64,000 nucleotides of DNA, from contig NZ_AP024745.1 of the NCBI RefSeq assembly GCF_019704555.1, positions 5,526,501-5,590,500 on the forward strand. Reading direction: 5' to 3'. Origin of the DNA: Actinoplanes sp. L3-i22 (GTDB lineage Bacteria > Actinomycetota > Actinomycetes > Mycobacteriales > Micromonosporaceae). A program made the translations under genes and the position numbers. Position 1 is the first letter of the stretch; every line of letters starts with the position of its first letter. The notes beneath the pieces were generated by a model. The model was not told where the DNA came from and ran no database searches. It saw only the letters and a list, made by a program, of their open reading frames with translations. Positions 19,804-29,281 of this stretch are shown in pieces.

Positions 19804-21264
19804 ATGCAAGTGAAGAAGTTCGTGCGCCGAGCAGCTCTCGCCGCGATGGCCCTGATCGCCGGCGCCGGCGTCGTCGCGGTCACCACCTCGCCGGCGTCCG
19901 CGGCGACGATCGACACCAGCGCCTCCTACGTGCTGGTCAACCGCACCAGCGGCAAGGCCCTCGACCTGTACAACATGGCCACCAATGACGGCGCGCGGAT
20001 CACCCAGTGGACCCGCAACGACCAGGCGCAGCAGCAGTGGCAGTTCGTCGACTCCGGCGGCGGCTACTACCGGCTGAAGTCCAAGCTCTCCGGCAAGGTC
20101 CTCGACGTCTACAACCTGTCGACGGCCGACGGCGGCGCGATCGTCCAGTGGACCGACAACAACACCACCAACCAGCAGTTCAGCGTGCAGGACATCGACG
20201 GATACATCCAGCTGATCAACCGGAACAGCGGCAAGGCCGTCGAGGTACAGGGCGCGTCGACCGCGGACGGCGCGAACGTCGTGCAGTACAGCGACTGGAA
20301 CGGCGCCAACCAGCAGTGGCAGCTGGTCAAACTCGGCAGCAGCGGTGGCGGCGGCGCGTGCACGCTGCCGTCGACCTATCGCTGGTCATCGACCGGCTCG
20401 CTGGCCAACCCGAAGTCCGGCTGGGTCTCGCTGAAGGACTTCACCGTCGCGCCCTACAACGGCAAGCAGCTGGTCTACGCCACCACGCACGACACCGGGT
20501 CGAGCTGGGGCTCGATGAACTTCACCCCGTTCACCAACTGGTCGGACATGGCCTCGGCGAGCCAGAACGGGATGAGCCAGGGCACGGTGGCGCCGACGCT
20601 GTTCTACTTCGCGCCGAAGAACATCTGGGTCCTGACCTACCAGTGGGGTCCGACCGCGTTCTCCTACAAGACGTCGAGCGACCCGACCAACGCCAACGGC
20701 TGGTCGTCGGCGCAGACGCTGTTCACCGGCAGCATCTCCGGCTCCGGCACCGGGCCGATCGACCAGACGCTGATCGGCGACGGGACGAACATGTACCTGT
20801 TCTTCGCCGGGGACAACGGCAAGATCTACCGGGCGAGCATGCCGATCGGGAACTTCCCGGGCAGCTTCGGCTCGTCCTACACGACGATCATGAGTGACTC
20901 GACCAACAACCTGTTCGAGGCGCCCCAGGTCTACAAGGTGCAGGGCCAGAACCAGTACCTGATGATCGTCGAGGCGATCGGATCCAACGGGCGGTACTTC
21001 CGCTCCTTCACCGCGAGCAGCCTGAGCGGATCGTGGACGCCGCAGGCCGCGACCGAGAGCAACCCGTTCGCGGGCAAGGCGAACAGCGGTGCGACCTGGA
21101 CCAACGACATCAGCCACGGCGAGCTGATCCGCGCGTCCGCCGACCAGACGATGACGATCGACCCCTGCAACCTGCAACTGCTCTACCAGGGTCGCTCGCC
21201 GAGTTCCGGCGGCGACTACGGGCTGCTGCCGTACCGGCCGGGCCTGCTCACCCTGCAGCGCTGA
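19804..21264 (+). CDS. Secreted CBM13-GH62 alpha-L-arabinofuranosidase
   Basis: This 486-residue protein has a signal peptide ([20 protein letters not shown]), then CBM13 (35-178), a Gly/Ser linker, and a GH62 domain (186-486) beginning [20 protein letters not shown]62 features are SLKDFT with the base Asp, [39 protein letters not shown] (acid Glu region) and SHGELIR. GH62 enzymes remove single arabinosyl groups from arabinoxylan. Its catalytic domain is about 85% identical to that of the gene at 23637. CCCCGAGGAG precedes the ATG, and 37 bases separate it from the upstream stop, so it is in the same operon. Confidence 0.93.
   Translation: MQVKKFVRRAALAAMALIAGAGVVAVTTSPASAATIDTSASYVLVNRTSGKALDLYNMATNDGARITQWTRNDQAQQQWQFVDSGGGYYRLKSKLSGKVLDVYNLSTADGGAIVQWTDNNTTNQQFSVQDIDGYIQLINRNSGKAVEVQGASTADGANVVQYSDWNGANQQWQLVKLGSSGGGGACTLPSTYRWSSTGSLANPKSGWVSLKDFTVAPYNGKQLVYATTHDTGSSWGSMNFTPFTNWSDMASASQNGMSQGTVAPTLFYFAPKNIWVLTYQWGPTAFSYKTSSDPTNANGWSSAQTLFTGSISGSGTGPIDQTLIGDGTNMYLFFAGDNGKIYRASMPIGNFPGSFGSSYTTIMSDSTNNLFEAPQVYKVQGQNQYLMIVEAIGSNGRYFRSFTASSLSGSWTPQAATESNPFAGKANSGATWTNDISHGELIRASADQTMTIDPCNLQLLYQGRSPSSGGDYGLLPYRPGLLTLQR
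19906..20337 (+). repeat. CBM13-coding direct repeat, copy 2
   Basis: Second copy of the lectin module described at 17829-18260, here joined to GH62 through a short Gly/Ser linker. Confidence 0.75.
20359..21261 (+). repeat. GH62-coding direct repeat, copy 1
   Basis: The 301-codon GH62 domain recurs at 24111-25010 (300 codons) with long identical stretches, for example [20 protein letters not shown]. Most changes lie in the first third and at the C-terminus. The two copies carry different binding modules (CBM13 here, CBM2 there). Confidence 0.75.
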
Positions 21265-21322
21265 TCAACGCCCGGCGGGCCGGCCCCCACCGGTCCGCCG
21301 GGCCATCCCCCGAGGAGCACGC

Positions 21323-23614
21323 ATGACCCCGTTCCCGATCAGCCGCCGTCGCCTGTTGCAGGCCGCCGGCGCCGGCGCGGTCGCCACCACGCTCGGCGGC
21401 GTCACCCCGGCCCGGGCCGCGGCGGTGGTTCCGGCCCGCGCCGACCTCGGCGTCTCGGCCTACCCGTTCGCCTTCGGACAGGTCCGGCTGACCGCCGGGC
21501 GATGGCTGGACAACCAGACGCGCACCCTGAACTACCTGCGCTTCGTCGACACCGACCGGCTGCTCTACAACTTCCGGGCCAACCACGGCCGGTCCACCGG
21601 CGGCGCCGCCGCCAACGGCGGCTGGGACGCGCCGAGCTTTCCCTTCCGTACGCACGTGCAGGGCCACTTCCTGACCGCGTGGGCCCAGGCGTGGGCCGCG
21701 CTCGGCGACACCACCTGCCGTGACAAGGCCAACTACCTGGTGGCCGAGCTGGCCGCGTGCCAGGCGTCCAACGGCTACCTCTCCGGCTTCCCGGAGTCCG
21801 ACTTCACCGCCCTGGAAGCGGGCACGCTGACCAACGGCAACGTGCCCTACTACTGCGTCCACAAGACACTCGCCGGGCTGCTCGACGTGTGGCGGCTGAT
21901 CGGCAGCACCACCGCGCGGGACGTGCTGCTGCGCCTGGCCGGCTGGGTAGACACCCGCACCGCGCGGCTCAGCGCCGCCCAGATGCAGGCCGTGCTGGGC
22001 ACCGAGTTCGGCGGGATGAACGAGGTGCTGGCCGACATCTACCAGCAGACCGGGGACTCCCGCTGGCTCGCCACCGCCCAGCGGTTCGACCACGCCGCCG
22101 TGTTCAACCCGCTCGCCTCGGGCAGCGATCAGCTCAACGGGCTGCACGCGAACACCCAGGTGCCCAAGTGGGTCGGCGCGGTCCGCGAGTACAAGGCGAC
22201 CGGGACGACCCGGTACCGCGACATCGGGCGCAACGCCTGGAACCTCACCACCGGCGCGCACACCTACGCGATCGGCGGCAACAGCCAGGCCGAGCACTTC
22301 CGGGCCCCGAACGCGATCGCCGGATACCTCACCGACGACACCTGCGAGCACTGCAACACGTACAACATGCTCAAGCTGACCCGGGAGCTGTGGCTGACCG
22401 ACCCGGACCGGGCCGCCTACTTCGACTTCTTCGAGCGGGCGCTGCTCAACCACCTGATCGGCGCGCAGAACCCGGCCGACAGCCACGGGCACATCACCTA
22501 CTTCACGCCGCTGCGGGCCGGCGGGCGCCGCGGCGTCGGGCCGGCCTGGGGCGGCGGGACCTGGTCGACCGACTACAACAGCTTCTGGTGCTGCCAGGGC
22601 ACCGGGGTCGAGACCAACACCAAGCTGATGGACTCGATCTACTTCTCCAGCGGGACGACGCTGACCGTGAACCTGTTCACGCCGTCGGTGCTGACCTGGG
22701 CCGAGCGTGGGGTCACGGTCACCCAGGCGACGTCCTACCCGGTCAGTGACACCACCACGCTGACGCTCGCCGGCACGATGAGCGAGTCGTGGAGCATCCG
22801 GGTCCGGATTCCGGGCTGGACCGCCGGTGCGACCCTCGCGGTCAACGGCGTCACCCAGAACGTCAGCGTCACCGCCGGCAGCTACGCCACCGTCACCCGG
22901 ACCTGGGCGGCCGGGGACGTGCTCACCGTGCGACTGCCGATGCGCGTGATCCCGCAACCCACCAACGACAACCCCGACATCCAGGCGATCACGTACGGCC
23001 CGGTGGTGCTCGCCGGCAACTATGGCAGCACCGCGCTGTCCGGCAACCCGGCGCTGACCGTGTCGTCGATCGCCCGGACCGGCACGGGCAGTCTGGCCTT
23101 CACCGCGACCGCCAACGGTGCCACCGTCAACCTCGGGCCGTTCCACGACGCGCAGGGCTTCAACTACGCCGTCTACTGGAACACCGCCACCGACAGCACC
23201 TACAAGCTGGTCAACGTGGCGTCCGGCCTGGTCCTGGGTGTGCAGGACATGTCCATCGCGGATGGTGGGTCGGCGATCGTCTGGGGTGACACCGGCACCG
23301 CCGACCACCTCTGGGCGCAGGTCGCCGACGGGGGAGCGGTCCGGTTCCGCAACGTCAACAGCGGCAAGGTCCTCGGCGTCGAGAACATGGCCACCACCGA
23401 CAACGCCCGCGTCCTGCAGTGGTCCGACAACGGCACCGCCGACCACCGGTGGACGCTGATCGCCAACAGCGACGGCTCCTGTCGCATCCGCAACGTCAAC
23501 AGCGGCAAGGTGCTGGCCGTGCTGAACGCCTCGACCGCCTGGGGAACCCAGGTTGTCCAGGAGTCCGACAACGGCAGTGCCGACAACAACTGGCGTCTCG
23601 TACGGGTCGCCTGA
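21323..23614 (+). CDS. Tat-exported GH127 beta-L-arabinofuranosidase with C-terminal CBM13
   Basis: 763 residues. The Tat signal is [20 protein letters not shown] (residues 7-26). The (alpha/alpha)6 catalytic domain is GH127 (DUF1680). The zinc-Cys catalytic centre known from Bifidobacterium HypBA1 is visible: Glu342 and Cys344 in TCEHC, and Cys423-Cys424 in [10 protein letters not shown], with Cys423 the expected nucleophile. A beta-sandwich follows, then a ricin-type CBM13 (about 630-763; three GK/GLVLGV...W repeats). It should release beta-L-arabinofuranose. Export through Tat fits a folded metalloenzyme. GH127 proteins are often cytoplasmic, so the export signal plus lectin module is notable. 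Third gene of the operon. Confidence 0.9.
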   Translation: MTPFPISRRRLLQAAGAGAVATTLGGVTPARAAAVVPARADLGVSAYPFAFGQVRLTAGRWLDNQTRTLNYLRFVDTDRLLYNFRANHGRSTGGAAANGGWDAPSFPFRTHVQGHFLTAWAQAWAALGDTTCRDKANYLVAELAACQASNGYLSGFPESDFTALEAGTLTNGNVPYYCVHKTLAGLLDVWRLIGSTTARDVLLRLAGWVDTRTARLSAAQMQAVLGTEFGGMNEVLADIYQQTGDSRWLATAQRFDHAAVFNPLASGSDQLNGLHANTQVPKWVGAVREYKATGTTRYRDIGRNAWNLTTGAHTYAIGGNSQAEHFRAPNAIAGYLTDDTCEHCNTYNMLKLTRELWLTDPDRAAYFDFFERALLNHLIGAQNPADSHGHITYFTPLRAGGRRGVGPAWGGGTWSTDYNSFWCCQGTGVETNTKLMDSIYFSSGTTLTVNLFTPSVLTWAERGVTVTQATSYPVSDTTTLTLAGTMSESWSIRVRIPGWTAGATLAVNGVTQNVSVTAGSYATVTRTWAAGDVLTVRLPMRVIPQPTNDNPDIQAITYGPVVLAGNYGSTALSGNPALTVSSIARTGTGSLAFTATANGATVNLGPFHDAQGFNYAVYWNTATDSTYKLVNVASGLVLGVQDMSIADGGSAIVWGDTGTADHLWAQVADGGAVRFRNVNSGKVLGVENMATTDNARVLQWSDNGTADHRWTLIANSDGSCRIRNVNSGKVLAVLNASTAWGTQVVQESDNGSADNNWRLVRVA

Positions 23615-23636
23615 TGCTCGTCCGAACGGAGAGATC

Positions 23637-25013
23637 ATGATCAGATCCAGGCTCCTGATGTCGGCCGGCGTCGCTCTGCTGGCCTCCACCGCGGTCGTCG
23701 CGGCGCTGCCCGCGGATGCCGCCGCGGCCGGCTGCTCGGTGAACTACGCGGTGTCCTCGCAGTGGCAGGGCGGGTTCAACGCCGACGTGGCGATCACCAA
23801 TCTCGGCGACGCGGTCTCCGGCTGGACGCTGACCTGGTCGTACAGTTCCGGCCAGACCGTCGCGCAGGCGTGGAACGCGACGGTGACGCAGAGCGGCTCG
23901 GCGGTGACCGCCAAGAACGTGGCCTACAACGGCTCGATCGCGACCGGCGGGACGGTGTCGTTCGGGTTCACCGGCGCGTGGATCGGGGCCAACCCCGTAC
24001 CGTCGAATTTTGCTCTGAATGGGGTCAATTGCACCGGCGGGACCGTGCCGTCGAGCCCGCCCCCGTCGTCCCCGTCCTCCTCGCCGTCGCCCACGACGTC
24101 CGGCGGCACGTGCCCGCTGCCGTCGAGCTACCGCTGGTCGTCGACCGGGGCGCTGGCCACCCCCAAGAACGGGTGGACCTCGCTCAAGGACTTCACCAAC
24201 GTCGTCTACAACGGCAAGCACCTGGTGTACGCGTCGAACGTGGCCAACGGCTCGTACGGGTCGATGAATTTCGGCCTGTTCACCAACTGGTCCGACATGG
24301 CCTCGGCCAGCCAGAACGGTATGAGCCAGGGCACGGTGGCGCCCACGCTGCTGTATTTCGCGCCGAAGAACATCTGGGTGCTGGCCTACCAATGGGGTCC
24401 CACGGCGTTCAGCTACAAGACCTCCAGCGATCCGACCAACGCCAACGGCTGGTCGTCGGCGCAGACGCTGTTCACCGGCTCGATCACCGGTTCCGGCACC
24501 GGCGTGATCGACCAGACGCTGATCGGTGACGGTACGAACATGTACCTGTTCTTCGCCGGGGACAACGGCAAGATCTACCGGGCGAGCATGCCGATCGGGA
24601 ACTTCCCGGGCAGCTTCGGCTCGTCCTACACGACGATCATGAGCGACTCGACCAACAACCTGTTCGAGGCGGTCGAGGTGTACAAGGTGCAGGGCCAGAA
24701 CCAGTACCTGATGATCGTCGAGGCGATCGGCAGCCAGGGCCGCTACTTCCGGTCGTTCACGGCGACCAGTCTCAGTGGGTCCTGGACGCCGCAGGCGGCG
24801 ACCGAGAGCAACCCGTTCGCGGGCAAGGCCAACAGCGGTGCGACCTGGACCAACGACATCAGCCACGGTGACCTGGTCCGCACCAACCCCGACCAGACCA
24901 AGACCGTGGACCCCTGCCACCTGCAACTGCTCTACCAGGGCAAGGATCCCAGCGCCGGCGGCGACTACAACAACCTGCCGTGGCGGCCGGGCCTGCTGAC
25001 CCTGCAGCGGTAG
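23637..25013 (+). CDS. Secreted CBM2-GH62 alpha-L-arabinofuranosidase
   Basis: This 458-residue protein has a signal peptide ([21 protein letters not shown]). An N-terminal CBM2 ([19 protein letters not shown]...) is followed by a Ser/Pro linker (about 137-157) and a GH62 domain (159-458) beginning [11 protein letters not shown]. The catalytic features are those of the paralogue two genes upstream. CBM2 would target crystalline cellulose or xylan, whereas the paralogue binds through CBM13. It is the last gene of the operon; a strong terminator follows 33 bases after the stop. Confidence 0.93.
   Translation: MIRSRLLMSAGVALLASTAVVAALPADAAAAGCSVNYAVSSQWQGGFNADVAITNLGDAVSGWTLTWSYSSGQTVAQAWNATVTQSGSAVTAKNVAYNGSIATGGTVSFGFTGAWIGANPVPSNFALNGVNCTGGTVPSSPPPSSPSSSPSPTTSGGTCPLPSSYRWSSTGALATPKNGWTSLKDFTNVVYNGKHLVYASNVANGSYGSMNFGLFTNWSDMASASQNGMSQGTVAPTLLYFAPKNIWVLAYQWGPTAFSYKTSSDPTNANGWSSAQTLFTGSITGSGTGVIDQTLIGDGTNMYLFFAGDNGKIYRASMPIGNFPGSFGSSYTTIMSDSTNNLFEAVEVYKVQGQNQYLMIVEAIGSQGRYFRSFTATSLSGSWTPQAATESNPFAGKANSGATWTNDISHGDLVRTNPDQTKTVDPCHLQLLYQGKDPSAGGDYNNLPWRPGLLTLQR
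24111..25010 (+). repeat. GH62-coding direct repeat, copy 2
   Basis: Second copy of the GH62 domain described at 20359-21261. It lacks one residue after the YASN stretch relative to copy 1. Confidence 0.75.
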
Positions 25014-25045
25014 GCCGCACCCTCAGATCATCCATCGGTGGGGAA

Positions 25046-25100
25046 GCCGGCCCGGTGCGCCTCGGGGACGAGAGCGCGCCGGGCCGGCATTTTTGTTTTC
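25046..25100 (+). terminator. Rho-independent terminator of the arabinoxylan operon
   Basis: A perfect 10-bp stem GCCGGCCCGG / CCGGGCCGGC (25046-25055 and 25079-25088) encloses a 23-base loop and is followed at once by ATTTTTGTTTTC. It is one of the few hairpins here with a real U-tract. Confidence 0.85.
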
Positions 25101-25120
25101 TTTCGTACGCCGCGAGATTT

Positions 25121-26907
<1,787 letters not shown>

Positions 26908-26922
26908 ACCGGCCCCCGAGGA

Positions 26923-26954
26923 GGCGGCGCCGGGGCTCACGCCCCGGCGCCGCC
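26923..26954. terminator. Bidirectional hairpin between xylanase and DUF4291 genes
   Basis: GGCGGCGCCGGGGC / GCCCCGGCGCCGCC gives a perfect stem with a 4-5 base loop between the two convergent genes. No U-tract is seen. Confidence 0.65.
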
Positions 26955-26959
26955 GCACC

Positions 26960-27553
26960 TCACGAGGGATCGGCCCGGATCCGGCGGGCGAGCGCCGGGT
27001 CGAGCGGGTAGGGGCGCTCCGGGGACAGCAGCCGCTGGGCCTTGGCGACCTGCCCGGCCCGGACCAGGTCCGCGATCTTCCGCACGGCCGGGGTGAGATC
27101 GGTGAGGCCGGTCAGCCACTCGTCGGCGAAGGTGCGGATCAGCGTCCGTCCGATCCCGACCTGGATGCTGTAGTGGTTGAGCGCGGCGCCGCGCAACGAC
27201 CGCTCCGGATCCCACTGCAGGTGCACGTCCGCCGCCTCGAACTGCCGGTTCCAGGCGGCGGACGAGCCGTACACGGTGGGGTCGGGCGCGGTCAGGACCG
27301 CCCGGGCGAGCGCCCGCTCCCACCCCGCGCGGGTGATCCGGACGGCGAGGATCCGCTCCTGGCCCGGCTTGCGGGCGCCGTTGCTGCGGTGCATCAGCCA
27401 CCGCAGCGACGGCTTGATCCAGGTCATCCGGGTGAACGAGAACGGCGGCACGAACCGTCCGGCGGCCAGCGCGGCGTCCGCGACGGCCGCCGGGTACGCC
27501 TGGTAGACCACGATCGACGTGGCGTCGAAGTCGGCGCGGATCTGACGGATCAT
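26960..27553 (-). CDS. DUF4291 family protein
   Basis: This 197-residue cytoplasmic protein matches what I know of DUF4291: IVVYQAYPAAVADAAL near the N-terminus, SFTRMTWIKPSLRWLMHRS (about 39-57), QERILAVRI, and a WDPERSL...R.IQVGIG segment. The family's biochemical role is not known to me. It is convergent with the GH10-CBM13 gene and has no functional link to it that I can see. Confidence 0.8.
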   Translation of the reverse strand: MIRQIRADFDATSIVVYQAYPAAVADAALAAGRFVPPFSFTRMTWIKPSLRWLMHRSNGARKPGQERILAVRITRAGWERALARAVLTAPDPTVYGSSAAWNRQFEAADVHLQWDPERSLRGAALNHYSIQVGIGRTLIRTFADEWLTGLTDLTPAVRKIADLVRAGQVAKAQRLLSPERPYPLDPALARRIRADPS

Positions 27554-27599
27554 GGCCGGCAGTATCGCCGCGCCCGGCCCGGGCGGACCACGGGTTTTC

Positions 27600-27962
27600 C
27601 TACTTGCGCGGCTCCCCGGGCCCGCGGAACCGGTGCACCTCCTGCGGCCAGTCCAGCGCGACCGCGAGCCGCCCGGCCCAGTAGCGGGCCGTCTCGTCGT
27701 CGGGCACGTCCACGGCCGCGAAGCCGCCGAGGTGCTCCTTGGTCTCCACGTACGGCCCGTCGGTGAAGACCGGCTCGCCGTCGACCAGCTCGACCGAACA
27801 GATCGCCGTGTTCCGGTCGAGCGCGCCGTTGGAGAAGAGCAGCACCCCCTCGGCCACCATCTCGGCGATCACGGCCCGGCTGGCGACCCCCTTCGCGGCG
27901 AGCTGCTCGGCGGTGTGCTCGGGCACCCACTCGTCGTTGAAGGCGATCAGGTACTCGGTCAT
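27600..27962 (-). CDS. YCII-related (YciI-like) protein
   Basis: A 120-residue single-domain protein, MTEYLIAFNDEWVPEHT..., with FTDGPYVETKEHLGGF (about 76-91), the hallmark segment of actinomycete YCII-domain proteins. Many of these are encoded near ECF sigma factors and are thought to be regulatory or enzymatic ferredoxin-fold dimers; the reaction is unknown. GAGGAGAC precedes the ATG at 27962. A 29-bp direct repeat lies upstream. Confidence 0.85.
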   Translation of the reverse strand: MTEYLIAFNDEWVPEHTAEQLAAKGVASRAVIAEMVAEGVLLFSNGALDRNTAICSVELVDGEPVFTDGPYVETKEHLGGFAAVDVPDDETARYWAGRLAVALDWPQEVHRFRGPGEPRK

Positions 27963-28024
27963 GGCTGTCTCCTCTGATCTTCGGGTGCGGCCGTCGCACA
28001 CCCCTGCTACGAACGGCCCCACCT

Positions 28025-28087
28025 CGATCCGACAGGATCACCGGAAATTTGTCTCGCCCGATCCGACCGGATCACCGGAAATTTGTC
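28025..28087. repeat. Two 29-bp direct repeats with internal dyad symmetry
   Basis: CGATCCGACAGGATCACCGG and the following AAATTTGTC (28025-28053) recur at 28059-28087 with one mismatch, 34 bases apart. Each contains GATCCG-N2-SGATC symmetry. They lie between the YCII gene start and the 3' end of the dehydratase gene, so they may be operators of the YCII gene or a local duplication. Confidence 0.6.
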
Positions 28088-28102
28088 GAGAACGACGCGC
28101 GG

Positions 28103-29281
28103 TCAGCCGGCGACCGCCGCTCGACCGGTTCGCCGGGCCTGGCGGATGGCCGCGGTCGCGCCGACGCCGGGGACCTGCCAGCGTTCGCGGGCGGTGGCGG
28201 CCACGGCGGTCGACGCGCCCGGCTCCTGCGGGCGGTGGGCGTACCCGTCGCGGACCACGCTGCGGTGCACGAACGCGTGCTGCGTCCACGGGATGAACTC
28301 CAGCAGCGGCGGGGTCTCGCTGAGGAACGTGCCGGCCAGGTGCTGGTGCACCTGCATCATGTCGCCGGCGTGCGGGACGACCCGCAGCCCGGCCGCCGCG
28401 GCGTGCCGGGCGATCTGCGTCCACTCGGTCACGCCGCCGACCCGGGTCACGTCGACCTGGATGACGCGCAGCGCGTCGGCGGCGATGAAGTTCGTGAACG
28501 CGTGGTAGGAGTACAGGCTCTCCCCGGCCGCGATGTCGACGCTCCCGGCCGTCTGCAGCCGCTGATGCGCGAGCACGTCGTCGGCGTGCACCGGCTCCTC
28601 GAACCAGTCCATCCCGGCCTCGGCCAGCACCGGCAGCATCCGGGTCGCGGTGTGCAGGTCCCAGCGCTGGTTCGCGTCGCACATCAGCGTGAGATCCGGG
28701 CCGACGGCCTGGCGGACGGCGCGGACCCGGGCCGCGTCCACCCGCCAGTCCGCCTTGCCGATCTTGACCTTGAGGCGTCGCCAGCCCTGGTCGGCGAGTG
28801 CGCCGAGGTCGCGGATCACCTCGTCGATGCCGAGGTTGAGCCATCCGCCGTCGGTGTTGTACGTCTCGATCGGGTCGGGCGCCCCGCCCAGCAGCCGCCA
28901 CAGCGGCAGCCCGGCCCGCTGGGCGGCGAGGTCCCACAGCGCGATGTCGACCATCGACAGGGCCATGTGTACCGCGCCGGCCCGCCCGATCCAGTGGGTG
29001 GTCAGCCAGTAGAGCCGCTTCCAGGCGCCGACGATGTCCTCCGAGCCGGCCCCGAGCAGCACCGGCGCGTAATGGTTGTCGATCACCTGGGTCAGCAGCT
29101 CGGCACCGGTGTGCACGCCGGAGATCCCGGTGCCGACCCGGCCGTCGGCGGTGCGGATCTCCACCACCGGGACGGTCCAGGCGGTGAGCCGGGCGGTCGC
29201 GTCGGACAGGGGCCGGGGCAGGGGCACCGCCAGCGCGTACGTCTCGACCGAGGTGATCACCGCCCCGGGGTCGCCGCTCAC
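28103..29281 (-). CDS. Enolase-superfamily (mandelate racemase-type) sugar-acid dehydratase
   Basis: 392 residues with the superfamily's capping domain and barrel. The base Lys is in LKVKIGK. The metal ligands are Asp (MCDANQRW), Glu (WFEEP) and Glu (AAGES), and the His of the acid/base dyad lies in VVPHAGDM. Such enzymes usually dehydrate aldonic or aldaric acids; the exact sugar acid cannot be read from sequence. It is cytoplasmic. The GTG start overlaps the stop of the GH27 gene by 4 bp (GTGA), so it is translationally coupled to a secreted alpha-galactosidase-like enzyme. That suggests use of a galactose- or arabinose-derived acid (inference). Confidence 0.82.
   Translation of the reverse strand: MSGDPGAVITSVETYALAVPLPRPLSDATARLTAWTVPVVEIRTADGRVGTGISGVHTGAELLTQVIDNHYAPVLLGAGSEDIVGAWKRLYWLTTHWIGRAGAVHMALSMVDIALWDLAAQRAGLPLWRLLGGAPDPIETYNTDGGWLNLGIDEVIRDLGALADQGWRRLKVKIGKADWRVDAARVRAVRQAVGPDLTLMCDANQRWDLHTATRMLPVLAEAGMDWFEEPVHADDVLAHQRLQTAGSVDIAAGESLYSYHAFTNFIAADALRVIQVDVTRVGGVTEWTQIARHAAAAGLRVVPHAGDMMQVHQHLAGTFLSETPPLLEFIPWTQHAFVHRSVVRDGYAHRPQEPGASTAVAATARERWQVPGVGATAAIRQARRTGRAAVAG

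Noticed and set aside
21248..23689. An 813-codon antisense frame opposite GH127
   Set aside because: It has no start signal or known domain, and its residue bias (Gly, Val, Arg, His) is what antisense reading of GC-rich genes produces. Several other long antisense frames (opposite GH10, GH51, GH36, the protease) were rejected for the same reason.
28025..28087. Possible CRISPR-like repeat
   Set aside because: There are only two units with a 5-base gap, no spacers of normal length and no cas genes.
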